Source of the DNA: Thermomonas hydrothermalis
GTDB taxonomy: Bacteria > Pseudomonadota > Gammaproteobacteria > Xanthomonadales > Xanthomonadaceae
Assembly: GCF_900129205.1 (NCBI RefSeq)
Contig: NZ_FQUK01000001.1
Coordinates: forward strand, 27,501-91,500
Direction of reading: 5' to 3'
DNA: 64,000 nucleotides
Shown: positions 18,176 through 29,448 of the stretch, one piece after another
Numbering within the stretch: position 1 is the stretch's first letter
How the letters are laid out: each line of letters opens with the position of its first letter
Translations under genes and position numbers: made by a program
Notes under the pieces: model-generated
Databases searched by the model: none
Told to the model about the DNA's origin: nothing
Seen by the model: only the letters and a program-made list of their open reading frames with translations

Positions 18176-18745
18176 TCAGCGGGTGTCCAGCAGCACCAGA
18201 ACCGCCCCGGTGCCGCCCTGCGCGGGTGGCGGGGAATGAAACGCCAGCACGTCGGCGCGCTGACGCAGCAGACGGTCGACCAGATTCTTCAGTACCGGCA
18301 GGCGGTCTTCCGAGTGCCGGCCCTTGCCGTGAATGATGCGGACGCAGTACAGCCGGTGGCTGCGGCAATCACGCAGGAACTGGCGCAGCAGGGCTTCGGC
18401 GGTCTGTACCGGCAGGCCGTGCAGGTCCAGCTCCTCCTGCGCGGCATAGTCGCCGCGCGCCAGTTTTTTCAGGATGCGCGGGGCAATGTCATCGCGTCGG
18501 TAGCTGAGCGGATCCCCAGCGTCCAGCGCGCGGGTGAGCACCTGCCGGAACTCGGCGCGGGCCTCGTCCTCGTCGCGTCGGGCCATGCGTGCCGCCGGAC
18601 GTGGTCGGGGTGGGGTGGGCGGCGGCGGCGCTGGCGGAAGCACCCGCACCTTGCCGCGGTCAGCCCCGATTGCAGCGCGGAACAGCGCGGCATCGTCGGC
18701 CGGGGTGGCCTCGGGGGGCGTGGCGTCGGGCGGAGCTTTGCGCAT
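18176..18745 (-). CDS. Smr (MutS2 C-terminal)-domain protein
   Basis: 189 residues from ATG 18745; an in-frame ATG at 18790 would add 15. A Pro/Ala-rich N-terminal half is followed by an Smr domain: [24 protein letters not shown], then [22 protein letters not shown] and [19 protein letters not shown]. The LDLHG and HGKG motifs are the Smr hallmarks; stand-alone Smr proteins are nucleases or nicking enzymes linked to mismatch or ribosome rescue functions. It is convergent with truD and divergent from surE. Substrate unknown. Confidence 0.88.
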   Translation of the reverse strand: MRKAPPDATPPEATPADDAALFRAAIGADRGKVRVLPPAPPPPTPPRPRPAARMARRDEDEARAEFRQVLTRALDAGDPLSYRRDDIAPRILKKLARGDYAAQEELDLHGLPVQTAEALLRQFLRDCRSHRLYCVRIIHGKGRHSEDRLPVLKNLVDRLLRQRADVLAFHSPPPAQGGTGAVLVLLDTR

Positions 18746-18816
18746 GTGACAAGGGTACCCCGAAGCGGCGGGGGCATCCGGTATCATCACCGCATGTCTT
18801 ACGTCTGGTTGTCCTG

Positions 18817-19605
18817 ATGCGGATCCTGGTCAGCAATGACGACGGTGTCGATGCGCCCGGGATCCAGATCCTGGCCCAGGGGCTGCGCGATGCCGGTCAC
18901 GAGGTGATGGTGGTGGCGCCCGACCGCGACCGCAGCGGTGCCAGCAACTCGCTGACGCTGGATGCGCCGATCCGGGTGGTGCGACTGGATGCATCCACCT
19001 GGAAGGTGTACGGCACGCCCACCGACTGCGTGCATGTGGCCTTGAGCGGCATGTTGGACGCGCTTGGGCTGCAGCCGGACATGGTGGTGTCGGGGATCAA
19101 CAACACCGCCAACCTGGGCGATGACGTGATCTATTCCGGGACGGTGGCGGCGGCGATGGAGGGCCGCTTCCTGGGGCTGCCGTCGGTGGCGGTGTCGCTG
19201 GTCACCGAGGATCACCTGGGCCGGCATTATTCAAGCGCCGTGCGCGCGGTGTTGGCGATTGTCGAACGGTTGCGGCGTGACCCGCTGCCGGCCAGCACCA
19301 TCCTCAACGTCAACGTCCCCGACCGGCCCTGGGACGAGATCCGCGGCTTTGCCACCAGCCGGCTGGGGCATCGTCATCGCGCCGAGCCGTGCATCCCGCA
19401 GGTGGACGCGCGCGGCCGCCAGTGGTGGTGGGTCGGGGCCGCCGGGGATGAGCAGGACGCCGGGCCGGGAACGGATTTCCACGCCGTCCGCAGTGGCCAG
19501 ATCGCCATCACGCCGCTGCACGTTGATCTCACCCGCTACCAGGCCCTCGACCAGGTGGCGGGCTGGGTCGAAGCCCTGACCGACGCAGCGGAGGTGGCGG
19601 CATGA
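18817..19605 (+). CDS. surE: 5'/3'-nucleotidase SurE
   Basis: 262 residues. The N-terminus [17 protein letters not shown] contains the metal-binding Asp pair; [17 protein letters not shown] and [27 protein letters not shown] are conserved SurE blocks. The enzyme removes phosphate from nucleoside monophosphates and has exopolyphosphatase activity. No ribosome site is visible; instead a 7-codon open frame (ATG at 18794) ends in TGATG at the surE start, which might couple initiation. It overlaps pcm by 4 bases. Confidence 0.95.
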   Translation: MRILVSNDDGVDAPGIQILAQGLRDAGHEVMVVAPDRDRSGASNSLTLDAPIRVVRLDASTWKVYGTPTDCVHVALSGMLDALGLQPDMVVSGINNTANLGDDVIYSGTVAAAMEGRFLGLPSVAVSLVTEDHLGRHYSSAVRAVLAIVERLRRDPLPASTILNVNVPDRPWDEIRGFATSRLGHRHRAEPCIPQVDARGRQWWWVGAAGDEQDAGPGTDFHAVRSGQIAITPLHVDLTRYQALDQVAGWVEALTDAAEVAA

Positions 19606-20279
19606 CGGCCCGGCTGCGGCTGCATTCGAGCCATCTCGGTCTGGGCTTGACCGGCCAGCGCGTGCGCGACCGCCTGATCGAGGATCTGCGGGCGTGCGGG
19701 ATTTGCGACGGGCGCGTGCTCGACGCCATCCGCACCGTGCCGCGGCACCAGTTCGTGGACGAGGCGCTGGCCAGCCGCGCGTATGAGAACAACGCGTTGC
19801 CGATTGGTCATGGCCAGACCATCTCGCAGCCGTATGTGGTGGCCCGGATGACCGAAGCGGTGCTGCGCGTGCAGCCGGCGAAAGTGCTGGAGATCGGCAC
19901 CGGCTCCGGCTATCAGGCGGCAGTTCTGGCGGCACTGGGGCTGGAGGTGTTCACCGTCGAGCGCATCGGGGATCTGTTGCGGACTGCGCGCAAGCGCTTC
20001 CGTAGCCTCGGCCTGCACGTGCGCAGCCGGCATGACGATGGCCGGATCGGGTGGCCGGAGCATGCCCCCTTCGATGCCATCCTGGTCACCGCCGCCGCGC
20101 CGGCATTGGTGTCGGCGCTGCTGGAGCAACTGGCGCCAGGCGGTGTGCTGGTGGCGCCGGTGGGGCCACCGTCGGGGCAGTCCCTGCTGTGTCTGCACAA
20201 AGACGCCCAGGGTGAGGTTCACCAGGACGACTTGGGGCCGGTGAGCTTCGTCCCCTTGCTGTCGGGATTGCAGGACTGA
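19602..20279 (+). CDS. pcm: Protein-L-isoaspartate O-methyltransferase
   Basis: 225 residues. [40 protein letters not shown], the SAM loop [16 protein letters not shown] and [24 protein letters not shown] identify PCMT. It methylates isoaspartyl residues in damaged proteins so they can be repaired. ATGA overlap with surE upstream and TGATG overlap with the DedA-like gene downstream indicate one operon. Confidence 0.95.
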   Translation: MTARLRLHSSHLGLGLTGQRVRDRLIEDLRACGICDGRVLDAIRTVPRHQFVDEALASRAYENNALPIGHGQTISQPYVVARMTEAVLRVQPAKVLEIGTGSGYQAAVLAALGLEVFTVERIGDLLRTARKRFRSLGLHVRSRHDDGRIGWPEHAPFDAILVTAAAPALVSALLEQLAPGGVLVAPVGPPSGQSLLCLHKDAQGEVHQDDLGPVSFVPLLSGLQD

Positions 20280-20896
20280 TGCGCCTGTTTGGACCGCTCT
20301 ACCAGCGAGCCCTGGCCTGGTCGCGGCACCCGCGCGCGCCCGCGTTGCTGGCCGGGCTGAGCGTGATCGAGGCGATCGTGTTTCCGGTGATGCCAGAAGT
20401 GATGCTGGCGCCGATGTGTCTGGCCCAGCCGCGGCATGGGTTCCGCTTCGCCGGGATCAGTCTGGCCGGGTCGCTGGTGGGGGCGGTGGTCGGCTACCTG
20501 CTGGGGCATTACGCCTACGAGGCCGTGCACCCATTGCTGCGCACGCTGGGTTGGCTGGAGCGGATCGATGCCCAGGTGACCAGCCTGCAGGCGATCGTGG
20601 CGCATTCGCCGTGGCAGGCGTTCTGGTTGCTGGTGCTGGCCGGGTTCACCCCGATCCCGCTGAAGATGTTTACCTGGGCCAGCGGCATCGTCGGGGTGCC
20701 GATGCTGCCGTTTCTGGCGGCGATGCTGGTCGGGCGCGGCAAACGCGTCTATCTGCTGGCGCTGGCGATCCGGCTCGGGGGCGAGCGCGCCGAGCGCGCC
20801 CTGCACCGGTGGATCGAGCACATCGGCTGGGGCGTGCTGCTGGCGCTGGCCGGACTGATCGGATGGTTGCTCCTGCGCGGACATGGGGCATCATGA
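20279..20896 (+). CDS. YqaA/DedA-like inner membrane protein (VTT domain)
   Basis: 205 residues with about four hydrophobic segments. The first is [19 protein letters not shown]; then [25 protein letters not shown], a loop of polar residues, and [27 protein letters not shown] with FTPIP. The pattern matches the YqaA subgroup of VTT/SNARE-associated Golgi proteins, relatives of DedA transporters thought to handle undecaprenyl phosphate or other lipids. It lies between pcm and nlpD in one operon, as in other gammaproteobacteria. The function of the YqaA branch is not known. Confidence 0.85.
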   Translation: MRLFGPLYQRALAWSRHPRAPALLAGLSVIEAIVFPVMPEVMLAPMCLAQPRHGFRFAGISLAGSLVGAVVGYLLGHYAYEAVHPLLRTLGWLERIDAQVTSLQAIVAHSPWQAFWLLVLAGFTPIPLKMFTWASGIVGVPMLPFLAAMLVGRGKRVYLLALAIRLGGERAERALHRWIEHIGWGVLLALAGLIGWLLLRGHGAS

Positions 20897-21693
20897 ACGC
20901 CATGCGTGCAAACCGGATCATCCTGCTGCTGGCGGTGCTGCTAGTGGCCGGCTGTGGCCACACCCGGGTGGTCAAGCCGCCGCGTGAGGCGGCGACCGGC
21001 CCGCACGGCGCCACCCCGCCGCCGGCGCGGGTGTCGCAACCCAAGTACGGTGCCACCGTGGTGGTGCAGCGTGGCCAGACGGTGTACCGCATCGCGACCG
21101 AAAACGGCATCACGCCGCTGGATCTGGCGTTGTGGAATGACATCCCCCCGCCCTACACCATCTATCCGGGGCAGCGCCTGCGGCTGTATCCGAAGAACGA
21201 CCGGGACAGTCAGGCCCCGGCACCGTCCCCCGGTCAGGCGCAAGGCGGCAGCCGGCCGCCAGCCGCATCCTCCGCGCCGACGGCACCTGCGCCGGCCCCG
21301 GCGCCGGCAGCGCCCGTCAGCACCCTGCGCTGGCAGTGGCCGGCAGACGGCAGCGTGGTCGCCACGTTCCAGGCGGGCGACCCCACCCGCCAGGGCGTGG
21401 ACATTGCCGGCAAGGCCGGCCAGCCGGTTCGGGCCGCGGCCGATGGCGTGGTGGTGTATTCCGGCAATGGGCTGGTGGGCTATGGCGAGCTGATCATCGT
21501 CAAGCACAACGACCAGTGGCTGTCGGCCTACGGCCATAACCGGGCGCGGCTGGTCAACGAAGGCGCCCTGGTCAAAGCAGGGCAGCAGATCGCCGAGATG
21601 GGCCATACCGGCACCAACCGCGACATGCTGCACTTCGAGATCCGCTACAACGGCAAGCCGGTGGATCCGTTGCAGTACCTGCCCAAGCGCTGA
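20893..21693 (+). CDS. nlpD: Murein hydrolase activator NlpD (LysM + M23 lipoprotein)
   Basis: 266 residues. [10 protein letters not shown] places lipid-modified C21. A LysM domain follows ([29 protein letters not shown] and [13 protein letters not shown], about 57-100), then a Pro/Ala linker and an M23/LytM domain with [41 protein letters not shown] and [22 protein letters not shown]. The metal-binding His/Asp positions are degenerate, as in NlpD of E. coli, which activates amidase AmiC instead of cutting itself. It overlaps the preceding gene by ATGA. rpoS, its usual partner, does not follow. Confidence 0.93.
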   Translation: MNAMRANRIILLLAVLLVAGCGHTRVVKPPREAATGPHGATPPPARVSQPKYGATVVVQRGQTVYRIATENGITPLDLALWNDIPPPYTIYPGQRLRLYPKNDRDSQAPAPSPGQAQGGSRPPAASSAPTAPAPAPAPAAPVSTLRWQWPADGSVVATFQAGDPTRQGVDIAGKAGQPVRAAADGVVVYSGNGLVGYGELIIVKHNDQWLSAYGHNRARLVNEGALVKAGQQIAEMGHTGTNRDMLHFEIRYNGKPVDPLQYLPKR

Positions 21694-21786
21694 CAGGCGC
21701 TGGCGTATGGCCCGCAGCAGGCGCGCCAGGACCGGCCTTGCGCCGGCCTGGGCCAGAACGATGCCCTGATTTCAAAGGGATTGGAC

Positions 21787-21816
21787 TGTAGGGGCGACGC
21801 ATGCGTCGCCCCTACA
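21787..21816. repeat. REP-like perfect palindrome
   Basis: A 30-base perfect inverted repeat. The left half begins TGTAGGGGCGACGCA and the right half mirrors it, ending CGCCCCTACA. Its outer GTAGGGGCG / CGCCCCTAC is shared with the arms inside the RAYT gene at 1644-1750, while the centre differs (ACGCATGCGT against CGATTTATCG). It is probably a REP unit of the same or a sister family. Confidence 0.75.
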
Positions 21817-22024
21817 AGGGTCAGGACACTGCCTTGAATACAGGATTCCGCGCTTTTAAAGCGTGCGTTGAATCGTGCGTTTCGACTGGATCGCGGGCAC
21901 GCGGTTGGTTGCTTCCGGACGGCATATTGCTGGCCGTCGCTGGTTGCATCGCGGGGCTTGATGCGCAGACGCGGTGCCTTTGGCGCGCAAGGTTCACCAG
22001 CCAAGGGCGTTCAAGGTGCTGGTG

Positions 22025-22058
22025 AAAAAACCGCGCCGCGCGTCGGGGCGCGGCGGCG
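22025..22058 (-). terminator. Rho-independent terminator of purM-purN-DUF3108
   Basis: Read on the minus strand, CCGCGCC and GGCGCGG pair around a short loop and are followed by TTTTTT, 38 bases after the DUF3108 stop. On the plus strand the outer AAAAAACCGC (22025-22034) and GCGGTTTTTTT (22071-22081) can also pair, so it may stop transcripts from nlpD as well. Confidence 0.75.
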
Positions 22059-22095
22059 GTCAATGGCAGGGCGGTTTTTTTGAATCAAACACCCT

Positions 22096-22764
22096 TCAGC
22101 GCAGCGTGCGCAGGGTCAGTTCCAGTTCGGTCTGGCCCGCCTTGCGTTGCACGATGCGGACGGGGGCAGGGATATCCGGGGCGATCCAGACCAGGATCTG
22201 CCGGTCATCGTCGCTGCGCACGACCCGGGTGGCCTGGATTTTCTGGCCGCCGATGTCCAGCGTGTCCTTGCCCTGGGCTTGGTAGGTCTGCTGATGGGCG
22301 GTGCCGTTGTCCACCACCCGGTAGCGCAGCGGTTTGCCGCTGGCAAGGTCGCGCTGGATGGCCAGGTTGACCAGCATGCCGTCGATGTCGCCGTCCTGCA
22401 GCGCTACCGGGCCGGTGCGATCGGGTTTGACGTCACCGCTCCAGCGCGCTTCCCGCGCAGTCCAGTCGTAGCGGGCGTCTTTCTGGCTTTTCTTGAACAG
22501 CAGTTGGGCGCTGTCGCTGCCCGACAGCGGCCGCAGCTGGCCGTTGCGCTCCTCGAACACGGTGACCTGGCGGGCGCTGCCCACCGCGTTCTGGACGCTG
22601 AGTTCGTAGCGCCAGCGGTTGCCGTCCTGGGGTTGCAGGCTGATGCGGGCATCGGCCGGGACGCCTTTCCAGTTGGCGTCGTAGTCGGCGACGAACGGCT
22701 TGATTGCCCAGGCCGGCGCGGTGGCCAGCAGCAGGAGCAGGGTCAGCGGGCGCAGTGCGTGCAT
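22096..22764 (-). CDS. DUF3108 domain-containing periplasmic protein
   Basis: 222 residues. The signal peptide MHALRPLTLLLLLATAPAWA is clear. The mature part shows FVADYDANWKGVPADARISL, YELSVQNAVGSARQVTVFEE, a central DGMLVNLAIQRDLASGK and the end QILVWIAPDIPAPVRIVQRKAGQTELELTL, matching DUF3108, a predicted beta-rich periplasmic fold of unknown function. It is downstream of purN on the same strand with a 33-base gap and ends at a terminator, so it is the last gene of the purM-purN unit, as in other Xanthomonadaceae. Confidence 0.85.
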   Translation of the reverse strand: MHALRPLTLLLLLATAPAWAIKPFVADYDANWKGVPADARISLQPQDGNRWRYELSVQNAVGSARQVTVFEERNGQLRPLSGSDSAQLLFKKSQKDARYDWTAREARWSGDVKPDRTGPVALQDGDIDGMLVNLAIQRDLASGKPLRYRVVDNGTAHQQTYQAQGKDTLDIGGQKIQATRVVRSDDDRQILVWIAPDIPAPVRIVQRKAGQTELELTLRTLR

Positions 22765-22797
22765 CGATCGATCCTCGGGCAGCCGCGCACGGCGCGG

Positions 22798-23442
22798 TCA
22801 GGGTGAGAGGGACTCTAGGGACAGCGGTGTAAACAGCGGCTGACCATCCACCCAGGCGCGGCCATCGCGTTCGGCCAGCCGGCCGGCGGCGGCCAGCCGC
22901 AGCACGCCGACCAGCAGCGGATGCTCCACCGCAAGCACGCGTGCGGCCAGCCGGTCGGCATCGTCGCCCGGCAGTACGGGCACCCGGGCCTGGGCGATCA
23001 CCGGGCCACCGTCCAGCTCCGCGGTCACGAAGTGCACGCTGGCGCCGTGCTCGCTGTCGCCAGCGTCCAGTGCGCGCTGGTGGGTGTGCAGGCCCTTGTA
23101 TTTGGGCAGCAGCGCGGGATGGATGTTGAGCAGCCGGCCCTGGAAGCGCTGCACGAAGTCCGGGCCAAGAATGCGCATGTAGCCGGCGCAGACGATCCAG
23201 TCCGGTGCGGCGGTGGCAATCGCATCGCCCAGCGCCGCGTCGAACGCGGCGCGGCTGCCGTAGGACTTGGGGGTGCGTGCCCAGCGCAGGGCTTCGGGCA
23301 CCCGGAGGAGAGCCGGGGCGTCGGGGTTGTCCGAGAATACGCCGACCACCTGTGCGTCCAGGGTGCCGGCGGCGATGGCGTCGAGGATGGCCTGCAGATT
23401 GCTGCCGCGGCCGGAGGCAAGGGCGGCGATGCGGATGGGCAT
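22798..23442 (-). CDS. purN: Phosphoribosylglycinamide formyltransferase
   Basis: 214 residues. IAALASGRGSNLQAILDAI at the N-terminus binds GAR phosphate; VCAGYMRILGPDFVQRFQGRLLNIHPALLPKYKG includes the catalytic Asn-Ile-His; GASVHFVTAELDGGPVIAQARV holds the catalytic Asp. It transfers formyl from 10-formyl-THF in purine synthesis. It starts 9 bases after purM, whose product follows it in the pathway, so the two are an operon. Confidence 0.96.
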   Translation of the reverse strand: MPIRIAALASGRGSNLQAILDAIAAGTLDAQVVGVFSDNPDAPALLRVPEALRWARTPKSYGSRAAFDAALGDAIATAAPDWIVCAGYMRILGPDFVQRFQGRLLNIHPALLPKYKGLHTHQRALDAGDSEHGASVHFVTAELDGGPVIAQARVPVLPGDDADRLAARVLAVEHPLLVGVLRLAAAGRLAERDGRAWVDGQPLFTPLSLESLSP

Positions 23443-23451
23443 GGCGTCAGG

Positions 23452-24498
23452 TCAGCCGATACGCAGACGGTCGCCGTCACGCGGCGGGGTGACCTGGCCG
23501 ATCCGCCAGTGGGCCAGGCCCAGACGGTCGAGGTCGGCCTCGATGGCGGCCACGTCGGCCGGGTCGGCCATCAGGACGTAGCCGATACCGCAGTTGAAGG
23601 TGCGCCACATTTCCGGCTCGGCCACGCCGCCTTCGCGCTGCAGCCAGTCGAACACAGCCGGGCGCGGCCAGCTGGACACGTCGATGTCCAGCCCCAGCGG
23701 GGCCGGAACCACGCGGATGATCTTTTCCACCAGCGCGCCGCCGGTGACGTGCGCCATCGCGTGGATGTCGTGCTTGGCCAGCAGTTCCAGCACTGGCTTG
23801 ACGTAAATGCGGGTGGGCGCCATCAGCGCGTCGGCCAGGGTGGTGCCGCCCAGGTCGAGGTCGAGCGGGTTGCCGGCGCGCTGCAGGATCTTGCGGATCA
23901 GCGAGTAGCCGTTGGAATGCGGGCCGCTGGAGGCCAGACCGATCAGCACGTCGCCCGCGCGCAGGGCGCTGGAATCGATCAGCTTGGACTTCTCCACCGC
24001 GCCGACGGCGAAGCCGGCGAGGTCATAGTCGCCGGGCGGGTACATGTCCGGCATTTCCGCCGTCTCGCCGCCGATCAGCGCACAGCCGGCAATCTCGCAG
24101 CCCTTGGCAATGCCGGCGACCACGTTGACCGCGGTGTCCACGTCCAGCTTGCCGGTGGCGAAGTAGTCCAGGAAGAACAGTGGTTCGGCGCCCTGCACCA
24201 GCACGTCGTTGACGCACATCGCCACCAGATCCTGGCCGATCGTGTCGTGGCGATTCAGTTGCTTGGCGAGGATCAGCTTGGTGCCCACACCGTCGGTGCC
24301 GGAGACCAGCACCGGCTCCCGGTAGCGGCCGGCCAGGTCGAACAGACCGCCGAACAGGCCTACGCCGCCTAAGACTTCGGGGCGCAGGGTACGGCGAACC
24401 AGCGGCTTGATGCGCTCGACCACGGCATTGCCGGCATCAATGTCAACACCGGCATCGCGGTAGGTCAGGCCGGAAGAGGAGGGCGTGGAAGGCGTCAC
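23452..24498 (-). CDS. purM: Phosphoribosylformylglycinamidine cyclo-ligase (AIR synthetase)
   Basis: 348 residues from a GTG at 24498. The family start [21 protein letters not shown] begins at about residue 10, so the true start is near; no ATG fits. [73 protein letters not shown] and [18 protein letters not shown] are PurM blocks. It closes the imidazole ring in purine synthesis. TAAAAT on the minus strand at 24535-24530 is a plausible -10. It is divergent from the DUF2066 gene, an arrangement shared with Pseudomonas and Xanthomonas. Confidence 0.94.
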   Translation of the reverse strand: MTPSTPSSSGLTYRDAGVDIDAGNAVVERIKPLVRRTLRPEVLGGVGLFGGLFDLAGRYREPVLVSGTDGVGTKLILAKQLNRHDTIGQDLVAMCVNDVLVQGAEPLFFLDYFATGKLDVDTAVNVVAGIAKGCEIAGCALIGGETAEMPDMYPPGDYDLAGFAVGAVEKSKLIDSSALRAGDVLIGLASSGPHSNGYSLIRKILQRAGNPLDLDLGGTTLADALMAPTRIYVKPVLELLAKHDIHAMAHVTGGALVEKIIRVVPAPLGLDIDVSSWPRPAVFDWLQREGGVAEPEMWRTFNCGIGYVLMADPADVAAIEADLDRLGLAHWRIGQVTPPRDGDRLRIG

Positions 24499-24623
24499 GG
24501 CAGGCTCGCGCGGGCATTGTGAATCCGCGATTTTAGCAGCCGCGCAACCCGGACATGGACGTGTCCGTCCGCCTGCGGCACCATTTCCCCACGCAATGGC
24601 CGGAACTCCGGCGAGGAAGGGCG

Positions 24624-25751
24624 ATGCAAACCAAGCCGCGATGGACGATGCAACCGGGTCTGGGCTGGCTGCGGGCAGCGCTGCTGGCCGCGGTGCTGGG
24701 TTTGTGGCTGCCGGGCGTGGTGTGGGCACAGCGGGTCGAGGGGGATCGCGCGGTCGCCGAAGGGCCGTACCAGACCGAAGTGAGTGTGCGCAACCAGACC
24801 GCGGCGGAGCGCGACAAAGCCTTTGCCCGTGCGCTGGCGCAGGTGCTGGCCAATCTGACCGGCGATCGCAACGTTGCCGACCGTGACGATGCGCGCCGGG
24901 TGCTGGCGCAGGCCGAGGACTATGTCGAGGGTTACGACTATCGGCAGGATGAGGGTGTCGGCCCGAGCGGGGCACCCAGTTTCCAGACCATGCTGGTGGT
25001 GCGCTTTCGGCCCGCCGACATCGATGATCTGGTCGATTTGCTCGGCCTGCCGCGCTGGCCGCAGCTGCGTCCAAAACCCGTGCTGTGGCTGGCCATCGAC
25101 GATGGCCGCGGCCCGCGTCTGGTCGGGCTGGGTCAGGTCAATGCCGCCCGTGCGATTCTGGATGCGGCCAAGGCGCGCGGTTATGCCTTGGGGCTGCCGC
25201 AGGGAACCGCGGCCGAACAGGCGGCGGTGGGGGCGATCTGGCGGGGCGACGTGGCGGCGATCACGGCGCTTTCTCGCCGCTACAGCCCGCCGATCCAGTT
25301 GATCGGCCGGCTACGGCGCGATTCCTCCAGCTGGGTGGCGGACTGGACGCTGGTTGACAACGGCAAGGTGCTGGCCAGCTGGCAGCGCCTGGATGCTGAT
25401 CCGCGCCGTGCCATGGCCGACGGCGCGCAAGGGGCTGCCGATGCGCTGTTCAAGCGCTATGCCCGCAGCAACTCGGGCGCCACGCCGGGGGCTTACCGGC
25501 TGCGCATCCTCGGCCTGCGCAGTGCCGATGATTACCTGCGGCTGATGGGCTATCTGGATGACCTGCCGGGCGTGCGGCGCCTGCTGCCGGTGCTGGCCAT
25601 GCCCGATCACCTGGAGCTTCAGGTGGAACTGGCCGGCGGTCTGGGCACGTTCACCCGGTATGTGGATCGCGGCACCGTGCTGGCGGCGGTGCCGGCCAGC
25701 GACGATGGTCGTGCGGGCTCGCCGGCCGAATTCAGGATGCGGGGAGAGTGA
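24624..25751 (+). CDS. DUF2066 domain-containing exported protein
   Basis: 375 residues. ATG 24624 has GAGGAAGG upstream and starts a signal peptide (hydrophobic [20 protein letters not shown]). The mature N-terminus [36 protein letters not shown] and [22 protein letters not shown] match DUF2066, of unknown function. A C-terminal part ([32 protein letters not shown]) has the look of a repeated alpha/beta module. It precedes the permease gene and hda in the same order as in Xanthomonas and Pseudomonas. The role is not known. Confidence 0.85.
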   Translation: MQTKPRWTMQPGLGWLRAALLAAVLGLWLPGVVWAQRVEGDRAVAEGPYQTEVSVRNQTAAERDKAFARALAQVLANLTGDRNVADRDDARRVLAQAEDYVEGYDYRQDEGVGPSGAPSFQTMLVVRFRPADIDDLVDLLGLPRWPQLRPKPVLWLAIDDGRGPRLVGLGQVNAARAILDAAKARGYALGLPQGTAAEQAAVGAIWRGDVAAITALSRRYSPPIQLIGRLRRDSSSWVADWTLVDNGKVLASWQRLDADPRRAMADGAQGAADALFKRYARSNSGATPGAYRLRILGLRSADDYLRLMGYLDDLPGVRRLLPVLAMPDHLELQVELAGGLGTFTRYVDRGTVLAAVPASDDGRAGSPAEFRMRGE

Positions 25752-25753
25752 GC

Positions 25754-26899
25754 ATGCAGCGTGACGAGGATCTGGCCACCATTGCCGCGTTTTATCGGCG
25801 CGTACAGTGGACGGCGCTGTTGCTGGGGATCGGCTGGCTGGTGTGGCTGCTGGCGCCGATCCTGACCCCGTTTGCCTTGGCCGCGCTGCTGGGCTGGCTG
25901 GGCGATCCGATGGTGGATCGCCTGGAGCGGCGGATGTCGCGCAACTGGGCCGTGACGCTGGTGTTTTCCAGCATCGTCCTGCTCATGCTGCTGGTATTGG
26001 TGCTGCTGTTGCCGGTGCTGGAGGCGCAGGTGATGACCCTGGTCGATTCGCTGCCGGGCTACCGCGACTGGTTGGTGCAGACCGCGCTGCCCTGGCTGGA
26101 ACGGCGCACCGGGTTGCAGATCCTGGCCTGGTTTGACCCGCAGCGCCTGTTTGAGCTGATCCGCACGCACTGGCAGAGTGCAGGGGGTATCGCGGCGGTG
26201 GTGCTGGGCTATGTCTCGCGCTCCGGTATTGCCCTGCTGGCCTGGCTGGCCAATCTCGCCCTGCTGCCGGTACTGACCTTTTTCTTTCTGCGCGACTGGG
26301 ATCTGATCGTGGAGCGCATCGCCACCCTGGTGCCGCGCAATCATTACGACACCGTGCGTGCGCTGGCGCAGCAGACCGACGAGGTGCTGGGCGGCTTTCT
26401 GCGCGGCCAGATGCTGGTCATGCTGATTCTTGGGGTGCTGTATGCCCTTGGGTTGTGGCTGGTGGGGCTGGATCTGGGCATCCTGATCGGCCTGGTGGCC
26501 GGGCTGTTGACCTTCGTGCCGTATCTGGGGCCGGCTTCGATCGTGATCTTCGGCGGGCTGGCGGCGCTGGTGCAGTTTGGTGACTGGCAGCATCTGCTGG
26601 GGGTGGGCATCGTGTTCACCGTCGGCCAGCTGGTGGAGAGCTTTCTGCTGACGCCGGTGCTGGTGGGCGATCGCATCGGCCTGCATCCGATGGCGGTGAT
26701 CTTTGCGGTAATGGCCGGTGGCACCCTGTTTGGCTTTCTCGGCATGCTGCTGGCGCTGCCGGTGGCGGCGGTGGCCAACGTCGTGCTGCGCCATCTCGGC
26801 GAGCGGTATCGGCACAGCCGGCTGTATGCCGGCGATACGCCGGCGATTCTGCTGGATATCGAGCAGATGCCACCGGCCAGCGACGAACAGGCGGGTTGA
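25754..26899 (+). CDS. AI-2E/PerM family transporter
   Basis: 381 residues with about eight hydrophobic segments, including WTALLLGIGWLVWLLAPIL, VTLVFSSIVLLMLLVLVLLLPVL, MLVMLILGVLYALGLWLVGL and IFAVMAGGTLFGFLGMLLALPVAAV. The motifs ALLGWLGDPMVDRLERR, TFVPYLGPASIVIFGG and LLTPVLVGDRIGLHPMAVIF are typical of the AI-2E transporter (UPF0118/PerM) family. ATG 25754 has GGGGAGAG well placed; a GTG at 25748 overlapping the DUF2066 stop is an alternative. The substrate is unknown; the family name does not prove autoinducer transport. Confidence 0.88.
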   Translation: MQRDEDLATIAAFYRRVQWTALLLGIGWLVWLLAPILTPFALAALLGWLGDPMVDRLERRMSRNWAVTLVFSSIVLLMLLVLVLLLPVLEAQVMTLVDSLPGYRDWLVQTALPWLERRTGLQILAWFDPQRLFELIRTHWQSAGGIAAVVLGYVSRSGIALLAWLANLALLPVLTFFFLRDWDLIVERIATLVPRNHYDTVRALAQQTDEVLGGFLRGQMLVMLILGVLYALGLWLVGLDLGILIGLVAGLLTFVPYLGPASIVIFGGLAALVQFGDWQHLLGVGIVFTVGQLVESFLLTPVLVGDRIGLHPMAVIFAVMAGGTLFGFLGMLLALPVAAVANVVLRHLGERYRHSRLYAGDTPAILLDIEQMPPASDEQAG

Positions 26900-26904
26900 C
26901 GTCG

Positions 26905-27624
26905 ATGGAACCTTGGGTTGCGCAGTTGCCACTGGCGCTGCGGGCGCCGCCGGATCAAACCCTGGACGGCTACGTGCAGCCGCCGCCGGGGTTGTGTCCG
27001 CAGTTGCAGGCGCTGGCAGCGGGCGAGTCGGGCAGTGTGTACCTGCACGGTGGTAAAGCCACCGGCAAGAGCCATCTGTTGCTGGCGACCTGCATGCAGG
27101 CGCAGGCACAGGGGCGGCGGGTGGCGTATCTGTCGTTGCGTGGTCTGCGTGGCCGCCTGCGTGATGCCAGTGGCGGGCTGGACGGGGCCGCGCTGGTGGC
27201 GCTGGACGATATCGAGGTGATTGCCGGCGAACGCAGCGACGAGGTGGCGCTGTTCGATCTGCACAACCGTTTGCGCGATGCCGGGTGCAGCCTGCTGTAT
27301 GCCGCTGCCGACGCGCCGGATGCGCTCGGGCTGAGCCTGCCCGACCTGCGTTCCCGCCTGGCCCACTGCATGCGCTGGACGCTGCCGGTGCTGGACGATG
27401 ACGGTCGTGCCGAGTTGCTGCGCCGGCGTGCCGCCGCGCGCGGCCTGGATCTGGAGGCGGCGGCACTGGACTGGCTGTTGCGTCGGGTCAACCGCGATCT
27501 GGGGAGCCTGACCGCGTTGTTCGACCGGCTCGACCGGGCGTCGTTGGCGGCGCAGCGGCGGTTGACCGTGCCCTTCCTGCGGCAGGTGCTGGGCGGGCAG
27601 GGCGGCGATAGAGCCGACGTGTGA
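26905..27624 (+). CDS. hda: DnaA regulatory inactivator Hda-like
   Basis: 239 residues, a single AAA+ module related to DnaA domain III. It begins with QLPLALRAPPDQTLDGYV, resembling the Hda clamp-binding Q-L motif. A Walker A-like HGGKATGKSHLLLA lies near 47-60 and a Walker B LVALDDIEVIAG follows. Hda with the DNA-loaded sliding clamp stimulates ATP hydrolysis by DnaA to prevent re-initiation. Walker A deviates from the DnaA GxxGxGKT pattern only slightly. ATG 26905 is chosen; a TTG at 26896 overlaps the permease stop. Gene order with perM matches Pseudomonas and Xanthomonas. Confidence 0.85.
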   Translation: MEPWVAQLPLALRAPPDQTLDGYVQPPPGLCPQLQALAAGESGSVYLHGGKATGKSHLLLATCMQAQAQGRRVAYLSLRGLRGRLRDASGGLDGAALVALDDIEVIAGERSDEVALFDLHNRLRDAGCSLLYAAADAPDALGLSLPDLRSRLAHCMRWTLPVLDDDGRAELLRRRAAARGLDLEAAALDWLLRRVNRDLGSLTALFDRLDRASLAAQRRLTVPFLRQVLGGQGGDRADV

Positions 27625-27637
27625 GCCACCACGCCGT

Positions 27638-27667
27638 CAGGGGCAATCAAATCCGTCGTGCCCCCTG
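27638..27667. terminator. Weak hairpin between convergent hda and murU
   Basis: CAGGGGCA (27638-27645) and TGCCCCCTG (27659-27667) can pair with one bulged base in the 66-base gap between convergent stops. No T-run follows, so termination is only suggested. Confidence 0.25.
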
Positions 27668-27690
27668 CGCCGCCTGCCCGGTGATGCGAA

Positions 27691-29393
<1,703 letters not shown>

Positions 29394-29448
29394 CGCCACA
29401 GGGTAAACTGCGCGCCGGTCATTGCGCAGTGCAAGCGAGGCTTAAGCG

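Larger units (their letters stand above)
21694..22095. other. 402-base intergenic stretch without a gene
   Basis: This is the longest gene-free gap in the window, between nlpD (plus) and a DUF3108 gene (minus). It holds the 30-base REP palindrome at 21787-21816 and a strong terminator at 22025-22058. I see no supportable coding frame, tRNA or rpoS remnant in it. Confidence 0.8.

Noticed and set aside
25619-27466. Long minus-strand frame rich in Gln, His and Arg opposite perM and hda
   Set aside because: Composition is that of an antisense frame and both plus-strand genes have clear families.
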